Source of the DNA: Ifrita kowaldi
Taxonomy: Eukaryota > Chordata > Aves > Passeriformes > Cinclosomatidae
Assembly: GCA_013398055.1 (NCBI GenBank)
Contig: VZRS01000224.1
Coordinates: forward strand, 558,001 to 622,000
Length of the DNA stretch: 64,000 nucleotides
Reading direction: 5' to 3'
Shown here: in pieces, positions 11,869 to 24,854 of the stretch
Layout: every line of letters starts with the position of its first letter
Numbering within the stretch: position 1 is the stretch's first letter
Notes under the pieces: generated by a model
The model's input: the letters and a program-made list of their open reading frames with translations, nothing else
The model's database searches: none
Told to the model about the DNA's origin: nothing
Translations under genes and position numbers: made by a program

Positions 11869-11905
11869 CTGGCAACACCAGAAAGGGCAACACTAACAAC
11901 AAACA
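11869..11905 (-). other. Splice acceptor upstream of the microprotein ORF
   Basis: On the minus strand, GTTAGTGTTGCCCTTTCTGG is followed by TGTTGCCAG|AACTG, a pyrimidine-rich tract ending in CAG with no intervening AG in the last 15 bases. It would define an exon starting at 11868 with about 75 bases of 5' untranslated sequence before the ATG at 11793. The first exon has not been located; the CpG island about 37 kb upstream on this strand is one possibility. Confidence 0.35.
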
Positions 11906-11940
11906 CTTGATTGTAAGACTCAGTATTCATGGGAGCCTAC

Positions 11941-12249
11941 AATAAAGATGGAGAAAGATGATTTACAAGGCTATGTAGTGACAGGACAACGAGGAATGGC
12001 TTCAAACTGAATAAAAGTAGGTTTAGATTAGATATTAGGAGGAAATTCTTTACTGTGAGGGTGGTGCGGCACTGGAACAGGTTGCCCAGAGAAGTTGTGG
12101 ATGCCTCATCCGTGGCAGTGCTCAAGGCCAGGTTGGATGGGGCTCTGAGCAACCTGATGTAGTGGAAGGTGTCCCTGACCACGGCAGGGGCTTTGGGACT
12201 AGATGATCTTTATGGTTCCTTCCAACCCAAACCATTCTAAGATTCTGAA
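11941..12249 (+). mobile_element. CR1 LINE, 5'-truncated 3' end
   Basis: CR1 blocks are clear: TTTAGATTAGATATTAGGAGG, ACTGGAACAGGTTGCCCAGA and GGTTCCTTCCAACCC. The 3' tail has decayed to CATTCTAAGATTCTGAA. The left edge is approximate. It lies just upstream (minus sense) of the microprotein candidate's acceptor, so that acceptor tract is outside but close to the repeat. Confidence 0.95.
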
Positions 12250-15200
12250 TGGGTACCCTGGGAAAGGTATTTGTAGTATACTGCCATTTGTTACTAAACA
12301 GCATGCCAAGGTACCATCTATCTCTGTACACATGAAGAGATCTGTGCAGCATCACACAAACCTGATAAACAGTAAGAACTGCCATTCAAAAGTAAAGATC
12401 AAACCTTGGTTTTAAATCTCCAACTTCTGAAAATTCTCATCAACTCTTCTGCTACCTCACTGTTCAGCAAAGGCAGGATTTTGTACACACACTAAGGGAG
12501 GTACTAGTGAAGGGAATGAGCTCTGTTGCTAGAGGAAAAAAATCAAATGAAAACACACAGGCTTCCAAGCACAATGAATGCTCTGAGCATGTAAAATAGG
12601 TGAGAAGGGATGGAGCAAAATGAGCACCAAATGTGAGAACTCCAAATATTTCTCAGAAAAGTAAAGGTGGCTCACTTCTAACTCAATCGCTTCAAGGACA
12701 GAAAAAATAGATGCACTGATGTCTTGGGTTGTGTTTTGTTTTTTAATTTATAGACTTTATTAATTGATAAACATGAATAATCCATTTTATCCTTTAAAAA
12801 AAGGAAAAAAATTCTTAACCTTGTGTTTTCACCTAGAAGATTACACCACCACTTAGATATTTTTCCATGATATCTCAAGCAACATATTACAAAACTTCAT
12901 CCAGGACTGAAACAACAGATTGTCTCAAGAGCAAATGACAAAATATTTGTACCAGAAATCCTGGCAACGTTGCATGCAGATGGGTTTTCTGAAAAATGGG
13001 GTTCCAAGAATAAGTCACCCATGGTTCCAAAAATAAGAGTTAAATTCAAACAAAAACTGGATGTTCACTTTACAGGGTACTGCAGGCCCTCCCCAGGGTC
13101 CCACCCTCACCACACACAAGACACTTGCTAACCACAAGCCTCTGAAGTCTGAGCTTCAGCTAAACACACGAGGCTGGGGAAATGCAACCAAGGCCAACGT
13201 CCTGGCTGCATAACCCAGAAATGGCACGCTATGGGGACGTGGTCAGCCATCCCCCTACCAATGGACTCAGACCTGAGATTCAGGGCAGCCCCAAAACCCA
13301 TGCCCACCATCTGCAGGGGTCTGAGCTGCGGCAGGAGGGGGATCGTCCTGTCATGCACAGCCAGGAACACCTCTGCCTGCAGCTGGAATATGGGCATGCT
13401 GGTCAGGTCTCTCAGCCTGCCAAGGCAGAGCTCAGATGGTCTCCAAAACACTCTCCCTCCCCGAAGCAGCAGGCAGGCACCGTGTGCGCGGAGCACAGAG
13501 ACGCGTCACGCTTCGGCGGGGGGCACCAGAGCATGACTGCACCACAGCAGAAACAGATGTCTGAGACTACTCTCATAAACAGGGATGGAGAAACTCAAAA
13601 CCTGCACATTATTGCTCCACCTCCTCTTTTATGAGGGGAATCAAAAGCAAAGTTCATTGGACAGTAGTGACCTTCCTTTAAGTGGTTCCTGGCATTGGGA
13701 CACTCTGCTTCCACACTGCTTTTTTTGGTTTTGAGAACCTTACTCAGTCAGACAACCACGTTTACTCTATTTTTCTGTCGTTTTTACGGTCAATACCTAC
13801 TGACCTGATATGGAATTCCAGGATATTCTGCAGTAAGAGGAAGAAAACAGATCCCTGATTTAAAGGACATATTTAGTCAATATATTTCTGATCTCTGGGA
13901 TCTAGGGCCTTCAACAAACTTTTCACCATTAGCTTCTCTTCCTTAGCAATGGCCGACTTCATACAGATAAGTACTGTTCACAAAGGCTATGCAAAGCTAG
14001 TGGTGTTTGGCAGGAGACAGGCACACATGAACAGTTCTAGCCTGAGACCAAAAAGCGAATACAATTTTTTTGAAATTCGGCACCCATCCGAGACCAAACT
14101 TTTCCGTTAAGATGACTAAACTACTGGCTTGAAGTGATTTGCATAAAAGACTTAAAAAATGTAATATGGATATGGGGGAAGGAGAAGTGAAACAAGAATG
14201 GGATAATGACACTTTATGATAACAGAGAGCATTACAGTCTGGTGCACATAAGAAAACACTGTCCTCCCTTTCCTTTCTTCCTCTCCACATTTCTCCCTAG
14301 ATATGAAGTTAACAAAACTTTTTTAAGCATAAAAATCAGGGCTTAAACTTAAAGCTCAGTTGTACACAATAGTCCAAAGGAATATGGTAAGAGGAATAGA
14401 AAACAAACTCAGCACCACATAACCTCAGCAGATACAGTACACATCTATATTTTTGGTTATAATAATTACAAAGCCACACACTGAAGTTTGTTCATTCTTT
14501 AACATAGCATAAATTTCCAATTTACAATCTTGAGTTTTCCAGAAAAATCAAAGCTGTTGGTGTTACCAGAGCCACCATGCAGAGTATACGCAATTCTCAA
14601 CATACAATTAGTTCAAACGGCAATTACACCAAAATTGACTTTCTGAACCCCAAAAAGCCAACAAGTCATCAAGCTGATGACTTTAGAAATTCAACCACTT
14701 TCCAGCATTTAACTGGATCTCCATCATGTTCATCTTACTTCGACCAAATACGTTTACTTGTGTTGGACAGTCGTGTCATTTTTGTTGCTTCAACGCATTT
14801 AAGACTTTTTTAAGCCATAGTGCAAATGTATCTTAAAAAAAAGACACACACAAGAAGGCCTGAATTAATGCTCATCCAATATAAATTTGTTTTGAGCAGG
14901 TCAAATCACGGGGCATCTGGGCATTGCAATAAGAATAAAAAACTAACAAGAACAAATACAGTTCTTAGAAATTCCAGCTTTTTAAAAATACTAAGAATAT
15001 TAAAACTAGAATTTCAGAGCCATCAGCGTAACAGTAATCTCAGGGATGAAACACTACTAATCCTCAGTTCAGTTATTCCATAATGGAGAGCACCCCTTAA
15101 AAGGGCTCAGACATTCAAAGCCATTTAACTGTCGCTGTGTCCCAATGACTGCTAATGTATTCCGAAGTTTGACTTATTGCTAGTAAAACTCTTAAGCGCA

Positions 15201-16925
15201 GTTGTGATGAGAGATCTTTCTGCATCCAGTTATGAACATCATCTAATTTTTAAACTGATTCATTTAACTTCAGTGTCATTTACTTCTGTAGTATGTCAGT
15301 CATGGCAAGAAGATGCTTCTACTTTAGGCCACAGACAGATGGAGAAGAAGAAAGAAAGAAAAATTAGTTTTCTCTATTAATGCAACAAGACCTCTCATTT
15401 TTTTCTATATAGTGATGATACCTATATTACACCTCTCAAAAGGGGGGAAAAAGCATGTTCTAGAAACTTTATAACAGGAGTCACTGGACTCACAGCCACC
15501 TAATCTTGCCAACTGGTGGCGGCTTTGTATTACAAACACAACCACAGACAAGACAGGGTAACACCAGTGGTGCCCAGATTAGGCTGATCGTGTCACCAAA
15601 GCCAACAGGACCACTCCAACCCACCAGCAACTACATCACTTCTCCCTGCCTCCAACACAACCATTGGCAGCTTCTTGCCACCACAAGCACAAGGATGATT
15701 TGGGCAGTGTATTGCCCAAAAGCCAGGGATGGAGTACACTGGAGTAGAGACACAGGGAGTTATGCCAAAATTCACAGCAACCAAACTTGCTCCAGTTTAT
15801 TTTCTGTGGGATTCATCTGGGTGATCTTTCTTGATAACCCTGCCTAAACTGATGCAGAGCAGCTTTGCGAAAAACAAATCACCCCACAACTGTTACCATC
15901 CCTACGCAAACCAAGCCCAGGCTATGTAAGAGTTCAGGCCTCTTCATCTAACAAAGGTCAGCTCACAAGACTGCATAAGATTCTTCTGTTGTCTCCTTTT
16001 ATGTTTTCACTTTAGTACTTAAACCTGATTGCACCCTTTGGACCACAGGGCTCCCTGTACAAGGGAGCTGTTCATCCAAGTTCACCTACATAACAAATCA
16101 GATCTCAATATCATAGATCCACCATAATTTTCTTGTGTTGTGGATTATCCTGTCAAACCAGGGATTGCATCCCATTCTAGCAGGTCTTCTGCAGAGGAGG
16201 AGAACCAGCAGCCTCTCAGTCAAGATGCTACAATCTGACATGGAAGAATACAGGAACAGACAACCAGTGATATGGGGGCAGTATAATGTGGAACCAATGA
16301 GGGAAAGTGCACCTGCAGGGGCGTAGCTTGAGCGTACAAGCAGCCCAGCCTGTCACCAAAGTCTTTAAAACACTACGAAGAGCTGAAATAGGCTTTTGAA
16401 TGAGGAAAATGAAGCAGTTTTGTGGAAGGTTTCTCTCCAACAAGAGACCACGAAATATGTTTTGTACAGGTGCATCAAGTGGGCAATGGAGACAGATACT
16501 GCAGGCACACTAGAGGCTGGTGTGAACATCATAGGAGTGAGTGAAAGTGGAAGGGAAAACAACAACAGGTTTAATGAGGCCTTGAAAGTGAATATGAGAC
16601 ATTCAGATCAGATGTGACAAACAGGGGAGGGTGGAGGAGGTGGTTAGGAAGGATGCAGCATGGCCCAGTTAGGGATATGGGGTGTTGACTCTGCAACCAC
16701 ACTGTAAATGGATACAAGCATGGTGCTTTTCTCATGGCTAGAGGCAGAGTTCAAACACAGAGCAGCTTCTGACTTCTCAGCAGTGATCTCCAATTTGTTT
16801 GAAATGTGCTTCAGATCCTTTAGCAAAATGGAAAGCAGTCATCTGCTTTCATAACAGGGCCTCACCAGGTCTCTGGCACTATCTCCACTTTTCCCTAGGG
16901 GATCCTAGGGAAACAAAACACATTT
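12250..16925. other. Intron-like or intergenic sequence
   Basis: Single-copy DNA with the GC-richer block at 13.1-13.6 kb. At 16.2-16.6 kb two adjacent plus-strand frames, one reading NEENEAVLWKVSLQQ, look somewhat protein-like but lack start codons and splice signals. Confidence 0.45.
13120..13640. other. GC-richer block with overlapping open frames, unassigned
   Basis: GC content rises over about 500 bases and both strands are open (150 codons on plus from 13182; 122 on minus from 13496). Neither resembles a known protein, and neither has flanking splice sites that I trust. It may be an old unrecognised repeat or a small GC island. Confidence 0.4.
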
Positions 16926-17144
16926 CTGTGTTTTGAGAAAAGAAACACCTTTACTGTGATGGTGGTCAAGCAGTGGCAAAAGTTGCTCAGAGAGGCCGTG
17001 GAGTCTCTACCCTTGGAGATATTCAGAACCCAGCTGGATCTGGTCCTGAGCACAGCCTCAGCAGATCCAGCTGTGGGCAAGGGGCTGATCCCGACAATCT
17101 CCCAGAGGTACTTTCCTGCCTCCATTACCCTTTAATTCTGTGGT
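16926..17144 (+). mobile_element. Old CR1 LINE fragment
   Basis: A diverged CR1 3' segment is recognised by GTGGTCAAGCAGTGGC, AGAGAGGCCGTGGAGTCTC, CCTTGGAGATATTCAGAACC and a degraded AATTCTGTGG tail. The TTGGAGATATTC block marks a different, older CR1 subfamily than the copies at 9.5 and 11.9 kb. Confidence 0.85.
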
Positions 17145-20026
17145 GTCTCCCTTAGCCTGTCTCCACTGCTGATCATCTTATATAGCCTGGAGGCCCTACA
17201 CTGCCATGGGAGGGGTGGCCATTTACCCTGTCTTAAACATCACTTTGATCCACACTGCCTTTCTGCTCTTTTGACAACTTGACCCACAGCAATGCCAAAG
17301 GAATTGCACTGTATTTTATGAAAAGCACAAAAGATTTTCAAATATTTAAATGGAAGGTTACAGGGGGCCTCATGTTCCCAAACTACCTTGGACACTGACT
17401 CATCACTGTCAGAGCTTTCCAAAACCATGTCACTGCTGCTCCAATGTACTCTATCCACCCCTTGAAACAAAGCTTGCCCAACACAACTTTGGTTCACACT
17501 GCTCTGGAGCAGGTTTTGGTGAGACAGTGGAATTTCCCTGCAGAATAGAGTCAGCAAACAATGACTTCTCCCTAGAACAGATGGGTTAAGGAGTTATTAC
17601 TGTTTCTCCACTTTGGAAAACAATGCTCCGACGCAGTCACCACAAGCTGTATTTCAGCTACTGTATGTTTAAATCACCCTTAACAGGCCCAGAGCAGCCC
17701 CAGAGCATGCATCTGAGGAGGTCTGCTCCAAACAGCAGCAAGCCTCTCCTCGCTCCCTCTGTGCCCTCAGGGACATCCATCAGCCATAAGGCTACTCTGA
17801 AAGGATCTGTGGCGTCCAACTCTTCCAGCTTCAACCTGCAAGGACACTGTTGGGAGGCATCTGGAGGCTGGGTAACAATGTTCATGGTACTATGGAGCTG
17901 CAGGACAGCTTTATGGTCAGAGGCTCTCGTTCTGGCAAAAGAAAGGCTACAGAGAAAGGAATACACGGGTCAAAAAGATAATTGACTCACTGGCAAAGCA
18001 ACTAGTGCTTTGAGTAAGGGAAGGTCACCTAAAACTGTATCAAAGATTGCAAGTATTAACGTTCTTGATGTCTCTACTTTTAAACTTTTATTAGCCTGTG
18101 AAATTCTCTCTCCTGAAGAAATTACACAGGCAGAACAAACAGAATTAGTACAAAGTAATATCCATCAATAAAGACAGCTAAGCAGTTTCCTTGAAATTAA
18201 TTTGCATTAGGCATTCTGAAAGCATTTCTTTTTCTGAAGAAAATGCTCAGTATAAATTCTAATTCATTTTCAGCTCATTACCTCCTGATGCATTCAAATG
18301 CCATAGACAAATAAAGACAAGAGAGAAGAAATATCATCTCCCTCTTCTCTCATTTCTCATTATGGAATGAGAATGGTACAAGGTACCATTGGTACAAGGT
18401 CCATCCTTATAGAAAAAAAAAACCAAAAAAGGAGGGGAGAAGAAAAAAGGAAGCGGAATCAAATGCCACAAGCTGTAACAGTCCTCCAGAACACTACACA
18501 ATTCTTAATGAAAAGAATGCAAATGGCTGTCCTAGTAGACAGCTTTCACAATGGACTAATTTATTAATTTAATTTTAAAACAAGAGCATGGGAGAGAAAA
18601 AAAATTCAACAGTGAAATGCATCTATATATCATTTTGATGACCCACAACTAAGACTGTGCAGTATTGCTACAGATTTCTGAAAGAAAATTCCAAGCATGT
18701 ACACAAAAATCAGACTATTTTGATTTTTTGCCAAACAGGCTACCTTCCAAGAATAAAAGTGTGGGAAAAAATGTTAGTACAGTGACAGAACAACATCCTT
18801 ACTTCTCACTCCTAAAAAAGAGACAATCTGAAGATAAAATGAAAAGGTTGACAACTACTTGGTGGATCTTAAAGCTCAAGTATTCCAAGAACCAAGGTGC
18901 GATAATAAGTGATGTCATCTGGAGAAAGGGGATGAAAAGATGAAAAAGAGTGCCTAAGACAGCACCAGGATCTTCCTGAGTGTTTATCAATGGCAAATAC
19001 TAGAGGTAATCAAACTTATTGGTAAAGGCATTTTTCTGTTAATTACTCAGAAAAAAAAGTACTGATAAACTTTAAACCATTGTTTCATTGCCAAGCATTT
19101 CTTTTTCTTGTGGGGAGGGTCTGATAAAGTTACCTCTCCCGTATTTCTTTTTGGGCATGGACAATGCAGAGCCATCTTTAATATGCAAACTATGTAGGTT
19201 CCACCAACCTACACTAAACGTTTTTAAGTGTACTCAAATTAACATGGTCTCAAGCATATCAAGTCCATAAATTTTGAATCTGCTATAAAGCAAGAGGCAC
19301 TTAATGCAAGTTTCTGTTTGTAAGGAGCCGGGCAGTACTCGATGGTGTAAACACGGCCACCTGTCTCTCTCTAGAGCCTTCACGTACTGCGTGAGAGCCA
19401 GTGCGAACATTTGTTCGCCTAAAATGCTCGGCATATGGTTGAACTGACAATTTAATAATATCTTGATAAGGATGCTGCCAGATTTTTGGCGGGAGATAAG
19501 CGTGTTTTATCATTAAATATTTGTACTGCAGTAGCACCCAGAGACCTTGAGCAGAAAGGGCCTCATTGTGCCAGGAGCAGAGGGTAAGCGAGTCAGTGAC
19601 CCACAGAGCTGACAACCCTGGACAATCAGGCTACAAAAAAAGACTGAGCAGAGTACGTACCACATGTACTACACTGGAAACAGGTCTTCCTCCCAAATTC
19701 ACCTACACCTATCAGTTAAGGCTTCTCCTACAAGTCATAATTGATCGGCAGACATAAACTGGGAGGATCTACTCTGCACCCAACTTCCCACCATGCTGAG
19801 AAACCACAGTGACATTCATGGGGGAGAGCACTTGTTTATCTCTGAAAACCAGGATTTTGAGGCAAAATCCAAGTGTGCTTTAGTTTCCTGGACATAACAG
19901 CTAAAGGCTTCATTAACAGCACCACACGTTGAAGCTCCCCACATAGTTTCCTTTGAAGAGCTGCGTGTTAACACCACTCTCCCATTGCAGATCATTCCAC
20001 CTGCAAAATTTATAGCTTACTCTTAC
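17145..20026. other. Intron-like or intergenic sequence
   Basis: No clear repeat or exon. 18.18-18.30 kb is AT-rich with a homeodomain-like ATTA-rich texture, of unknown significance. Confidence 0.5.
18373..18389. repeat. Small perfect inverted repeat
   Basis: ATGGTAC-AAG-GTACCAT is a 7-bp stem with a 3-base loop. The GGTACAAGGT unit recurs once just after it. No function is assigned. Confidence 0.6.
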
Positions 20027-20100
20027 CTGTGATCCAGCAAAAACCCCTCTTCCTACCTACAATTCCACGAATGCTTTTTTTGTTGTTCTCAGAATATCTT
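20027..20100 (-). CDS. Candidate internal coding exon (74 nt), basic peptide
   Basis: The donor is GATCACAG|GTAAGAGT, a strong match. The acceptor is TTGACTTGGTTGTTATGGATAG|AAG, preceded by the pyrimidine stretch TTTCCTCTATTTGCTTTTG. One frame is open, encoding RYSENNKKSIRGIVGRKRGF then CWIT, with a one-base overhang. It would not be in phase directly after the candidate at 28080, so at least one exon would be missing between them. It could also be noncoding or chance. Confidence 0.2.
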
Positions 20101-20764
20101 CTATCCATAACAACCAAGTCAAAAGCAAATAGAGGAAACGGATTATGCACCAAATCAGCTCGTGGGGGTACCTTCACTCCATCCCCACTGCTAAAGCCGA
20201 GATAGTTACGTACACGTTACCAGAAGTTTCCCCAGGCTGCACATTAAATCTAGCGGCAACCCCGTAAAAACAGAAAACAATCCCCTGTATGCCATAGCTG
20301 TCTAAGTCTTATCCTTCAACCAGTATTTCCTACTCAGTTACTTCCTGTAAAAAATGGGCTTTATTAAACCTTGTGCTGGGAGAATCAAAATAATTATGAC
20401 CCATGGTACAGAGAAAATGAGAGAAACAGAAGTTTCTATTTAAAAAGAAACTGTATATATGGAAACTAAGCAGTAAGACTACAACAGTGGAAGACCTCAT
20501 TACAAGTAGAAATGTCTCACATCTGATTCACCTTAATCTTTGGACAATGGCACAACACTTTTGCTGTGGCTTTAAAACCACAGCATGAAAATAACTGCTG
20601 CAGAAATAGGATTTGAGCACATAAGTGCATCTGCCTTTGCAGCAGCACCATTATTTGTGCATTGGCCATTTTACATGGTTCTGGTTTTTTAAACATAGAC
20701 ACGTCATACACAAATTAGCAACAGAAACACTATTTCTTAAATGTTTACATTTATAGGTGTGTAC

Positions 20765-20808
20765 AATATATATATGTATTTCCTTATATATGTGTGTATA
20801 TATATAAT
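20765..20808. repeat. TA/TG microsatellite
   Basis: Imperfect alternating TATATA and TGTGTG units; Z-DNA or cruciform forming potential is possible but not shown. Confidence 0.88.
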
Positions 20809-23800
20809 CCTTAGATGTTAAGATGAGGCAACCCTCATGTTAATGTAATGTAAGATGAGGCAGTCTTACATTGCACAACAGCTGGTAACACCTCCTTTTC
20901 CATAGCTCCACTCCCAAAGGAATAAGCCGAGGCAGGCTCACATAACATACTTTCATCCAATGCTCATACCAACACAAAAATTCTTGAATATTTTTGCCTG
21001 GCATGTGTTTTCAATTGCTTTTTGTGTATCACATTTGCCCTGACTTCATATTTAACCAGAGGTTTAACTTAAATAACCCCTAGTGTTTTAATGTGCCTTT
21101 AAAAGCCCCGTTCACAGCTGACAGTGAACTCTGTCCTTACTGCTATTTGCAGACATGTCTGCACATGCAAGTTAGCCTCACTGCCTTCTTACTTCTAGGA
21201 CTTGGGGTAGTATGCAAAAGACATCATTTCTAAGAAGGCTTGTAATGGTTCTAGTGAAAGTTATTCTAAAAGACCAGAGACCCTTACTGCATTTTTTGAG
21301 GTAGTCAGTGGGATTCACACTTTTATTTAATACCTTTTTTATTTCTGCCTCTTAGCAAGAAATATGACCGAAAGCTTCAACAGCAGCAAGTACCTTCTTG
21401 ACGAAAATTCTCAGCTTGCAAAACTTAGTAAGTATTTTATGCACACAAATAACAGTAATACTACATCATATTTTAGGAGCCCGTGTGACAGCAATAGCAT
21501 TATTTCTTATTCATTTAATTTAACAGGACAAATTTAAAAAATGAAAATGTAGTATTTATGAAGATATATGCAGAAATTGAAAATTCAGTGTCCCAGTTAT
21601 CCATCTACTTTAAGTCATAGGTACATGCTTTCAACAAAATAAACTCAAAGCCCTTGCTTGAACATGAAGGTGTTCCACTGGATGGATGCATGCCTTCATC
21701 TAATTAGAACAGATCCCAGGCAGAGAAAAGATTGGAGTACAAGGATCTTAGGCCTAATTTCCAAAAGGCCAGTTTTATATCCTGAAACTCACTTTTAAAA
21801 CATCATTTGACTGCGGTCAGGTAATGAACAGAGCCTGCAGGCGGTGCTAAACGCATTCATATTAATTGGTTTTAATCCTGACATTAGGCCTGATAGGTCA
21901 AATACCCCTGTTCATGCCAGCTCTCATGGATCCCTTGCCATGGGGTAGTGCCTGCCTCCTCCCTGTACATCCTCCTTCCCCAGCAGGTGAGAAAGCCAGG
22001 CACAGCTTTCCCCGGACAGACAGCAATACTAAGGTGGGAGAAATCCTTTTACAGCTGGAGCTCCTCCCCACTCCTTCCTCCCTGCCTTCGCTATCATTGT
22101 GCTCTAAAACAAACTGGAAGGGAGATGTCGGGATAACAATCACAGGAAGAGAGTTTGTGACAGCCTGGCCGCAGAGTTATGGTGCCCCGAGACGGGAGGG
22201 CAAAGGTTCATGCAGGAAACGATGCCGAGACCAGGACCCTGCCCTGGCTGGCAACCGGCCTCTCAGGGCTACAGGGTTTGGGAGGAGGAAATGTATTTTG
22301 CTCTCTACCATTTTAAAGAGCCACTGCACAGTACAGGCTGCAGGATGTTTGCATTTACAAAAGATCTCAAGGATTTGCACTTAGGAAAGCCCACTGTGAG
22401 TGGCTCTGCACTGCAGCACAGCTCGCAGCATGCTCCACAGCACTGGAGCATCATGCAAGGAATTCAAGCACCTCTCTCACTCGACTTGGGAAAAACTGCA
22501 GCACCTCCTCCCAGAGAAGAAGGACGTCTCTGGGTCCCAAGATGCCTTCCAACAGTGGCAACAAGTTAGTTCACTACAGAAAAGAATCTGCCAAACCAAA
22601 ACACAGGCTTGTGGTTTCCAAGGGACTCGGGTGCATTTGAGAGCTGCTGCAGCTTCCAACACCATTAAACACTGACTACAACAGAAATCACACACTAAGG
22701 AACTAGAAAGTGTCTTTGAAAAATAAATATGTTTATTTTAGATGACTCAGAGTACTCTGTGCTATAAGTTAAAAAAACTCCCTGTGAAAGGATTTCAGAT
22801 TACTCTAAACCAAGTTATACTCCCTTCTTTCTAGTGACTCCCCCCTCACCTTCTGCTGGAGGAGAAACAACATCACATGCTGTGCTGCAGGTCTGGGACA
22901 GGATAGATGTTCATAAACACTTGGTCACGTGTCTATCCTGTTTTCCATGTTTGTAACTTCATGCCATTTATTTATATGTTTTGAAATTCCAATCTAAACA
23001 TAAGCTTAAGATCCCCTAAAAGCTGCCCTTTCCAGCAATAGCAGAGTTTCTAATTTGTTTACCTAGATACATATACTGAGTAAAATACAATTTTCACTTG
23101 TGTTTCTCTACCCCATTTCAGTCAAAATTCCCATTTGGCCATTCACAGCAGAAACACTGGGCTTTGGCTGTGCATATTCTCATACTTCTGGTAACAGCTT
23201 TCCTTATATTTCACAGCCCCACTAGTGTGTTACTGCAGCCAGTGACTCCAAAGCTGTTTTTTGAACTCGGCCTCCCCACATAAATGCCTCTTTTAGAAGC
23301 TCTAGCCTGGCACCAGTTTCATGCTGATGCATGTGATAGAGGCCAAAGTCTCAAAGCTATAAAACCCGGCAAGTTCAATCACCCACGGGAGCATGAGGCA
23401 CAGCATTCTGCCCACACACTGCTGTAGAAAAAAGCATACCCAGACGTCCTGATCCGATTAGCAATTCTGGCATCAAATCCTCACCCAGACAAAATACGTG
23501 TGACTGATACTTGCCTAGGACCAGCTCAAGGTTTCTCAACAGCGTAGGCAAAGCTGAATCTGGTGGCATTACCAGGTTTGTAAGTGGGAAGCTGAGAACA
23601 GCCCCAAAAAGGTGTTTTCCACTCCCTGCAGCATGACCTCCTCCATCCTTCTACCTCACACACACTCCCACTGCAGCACGCCCATCCTCTATCTCCTGAA
23701 ACCCAGATTCAACTAACCAGATCCATCCAAGCCTCATTCCTTCTAAAAAGCTATTAATCCTCCACCTTGTTGTGCTGCGATCCTTAATCATGGTCAGGCA

Positions 23801-24556
23801 AACTTCAGGCTGCTGCAGAAGGGAAGGAAGCACCAGGCAGGGGGTTTCTTCACCTTGGGGAAAGGAGGCAGTGGAATGGGGCAAAAGGACACGGACTGAG
23901 GGTCGGGCTTTCTTCTTTCCCCACAGTCCTACAAGGCTGGAGTGATGACTGATGCCGCTGAAGAGAGCTTCCCTCCCACAAAAATGTGGACTGCTCCCCG
24001 CAGTGCAGCAGAGGGCTGTGTGAAGGGGAAATAAAATAAGGCATCTGGGCACCACGTCAGTCCTCGCAGCCTCTGGTCCAAGCAGCACCGGCTGCCGTCA
24101 CCCTGCCAGCTTCACACACACCGTAACATTCCCCAACACCCTCACGTGACGTGCACAAGGGCTGGAGTTCAAGGATGCAGGAAGGTGTTTTCGCCCCAGC
24201 TCTGCAGAAATCATCATTAGAAGGAACATTCCCAATAGGCGTAAAGAAAAAGCCACTAGATGCCATGCAGAACCTCTTTCTGGGAGCAGCTATTTTGTAA
24301 CAGAGGGAAGGTAAAAGGAATACTGTAACAAGGAAGAATAAACAATTTTAAAATCTGAAAAACAAAAGGGATGGGACCTAGTTGTACAAAGCGATGGAGA
24401 GCAAGAAAAAGTCTGTGTGCAGGTAACACACTTAAAAAAACAGATTGTTTCCATCTCCCAGAAAGGAAGAAGACTCAAAACCACACCTAATTACTTCCTA
24501 CAAGGCAACAGCTTAAAACTTCTTTGCTGCCTTCTCTGACTTTTCACGGTTATTAC

Positions 24557-24586
24557 CTTGGGAGGCAGGGGTTTCTTGGCCAGATA
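24557..24586 (-). CDS. Possible 30-nt exon or part of an exon
   Basis: The donor CTGCCTCCCAAG|GTAATAAC is good. The frame reading YLAKKPLPPK into the donor stays open for more than 40 codons upstream, so the acceptor is uncertain. A pyrimidine-rich stretch, TTTCTTTGAGCCATTGCTTCC, precedes a possible CTAAG acceptor. No domain is visible. Confidence 0.12.
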
Positions 24587-24830
24587 CTTAGTGGTAGGTT
24601 CACAAAGGAAGCAATGGCTCAAAGAAATGAGATGAGCAGAGACCAAAAGGCAGTAAGCATCACACCATGGTTTCTGACATGCTAGGGAATGGGTTTTCTC
24701 TGCACTGCAAGCTTACTATCATCTTTTAAATGAAATAGCATGCTTCCTACAAAGACCCTTGCTATTAAATATTTGGGATAACTACCACAATTAGGGTCTA
24801 ATACTTCTCACAAAAGTTTTTTAGTGTCTA

Positions 24831-24854
24831 TGTATACATATGTATACATATGTA
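24831..24854. repeat. Tandem decamer TGTATACATA, palindromic
   Basis: The ten-base unit TGTATACATA occurs twice perfectly plus a partial third. The whole tract is close to self-complementary and could form a hairpin. Confidence 0.85.

Noticed and set aside
18270..18320. Minus-strand exon beginning at TGCATCAG|GAGG
   Set aside because: The acceptor tract is good but all three frames stop within 30 bases and no donor follows.
21866..22384. 172-codon plus-strand open frame
   Set aside because: Lies in a GC-richer patch with both strands open and no recognisable domain.
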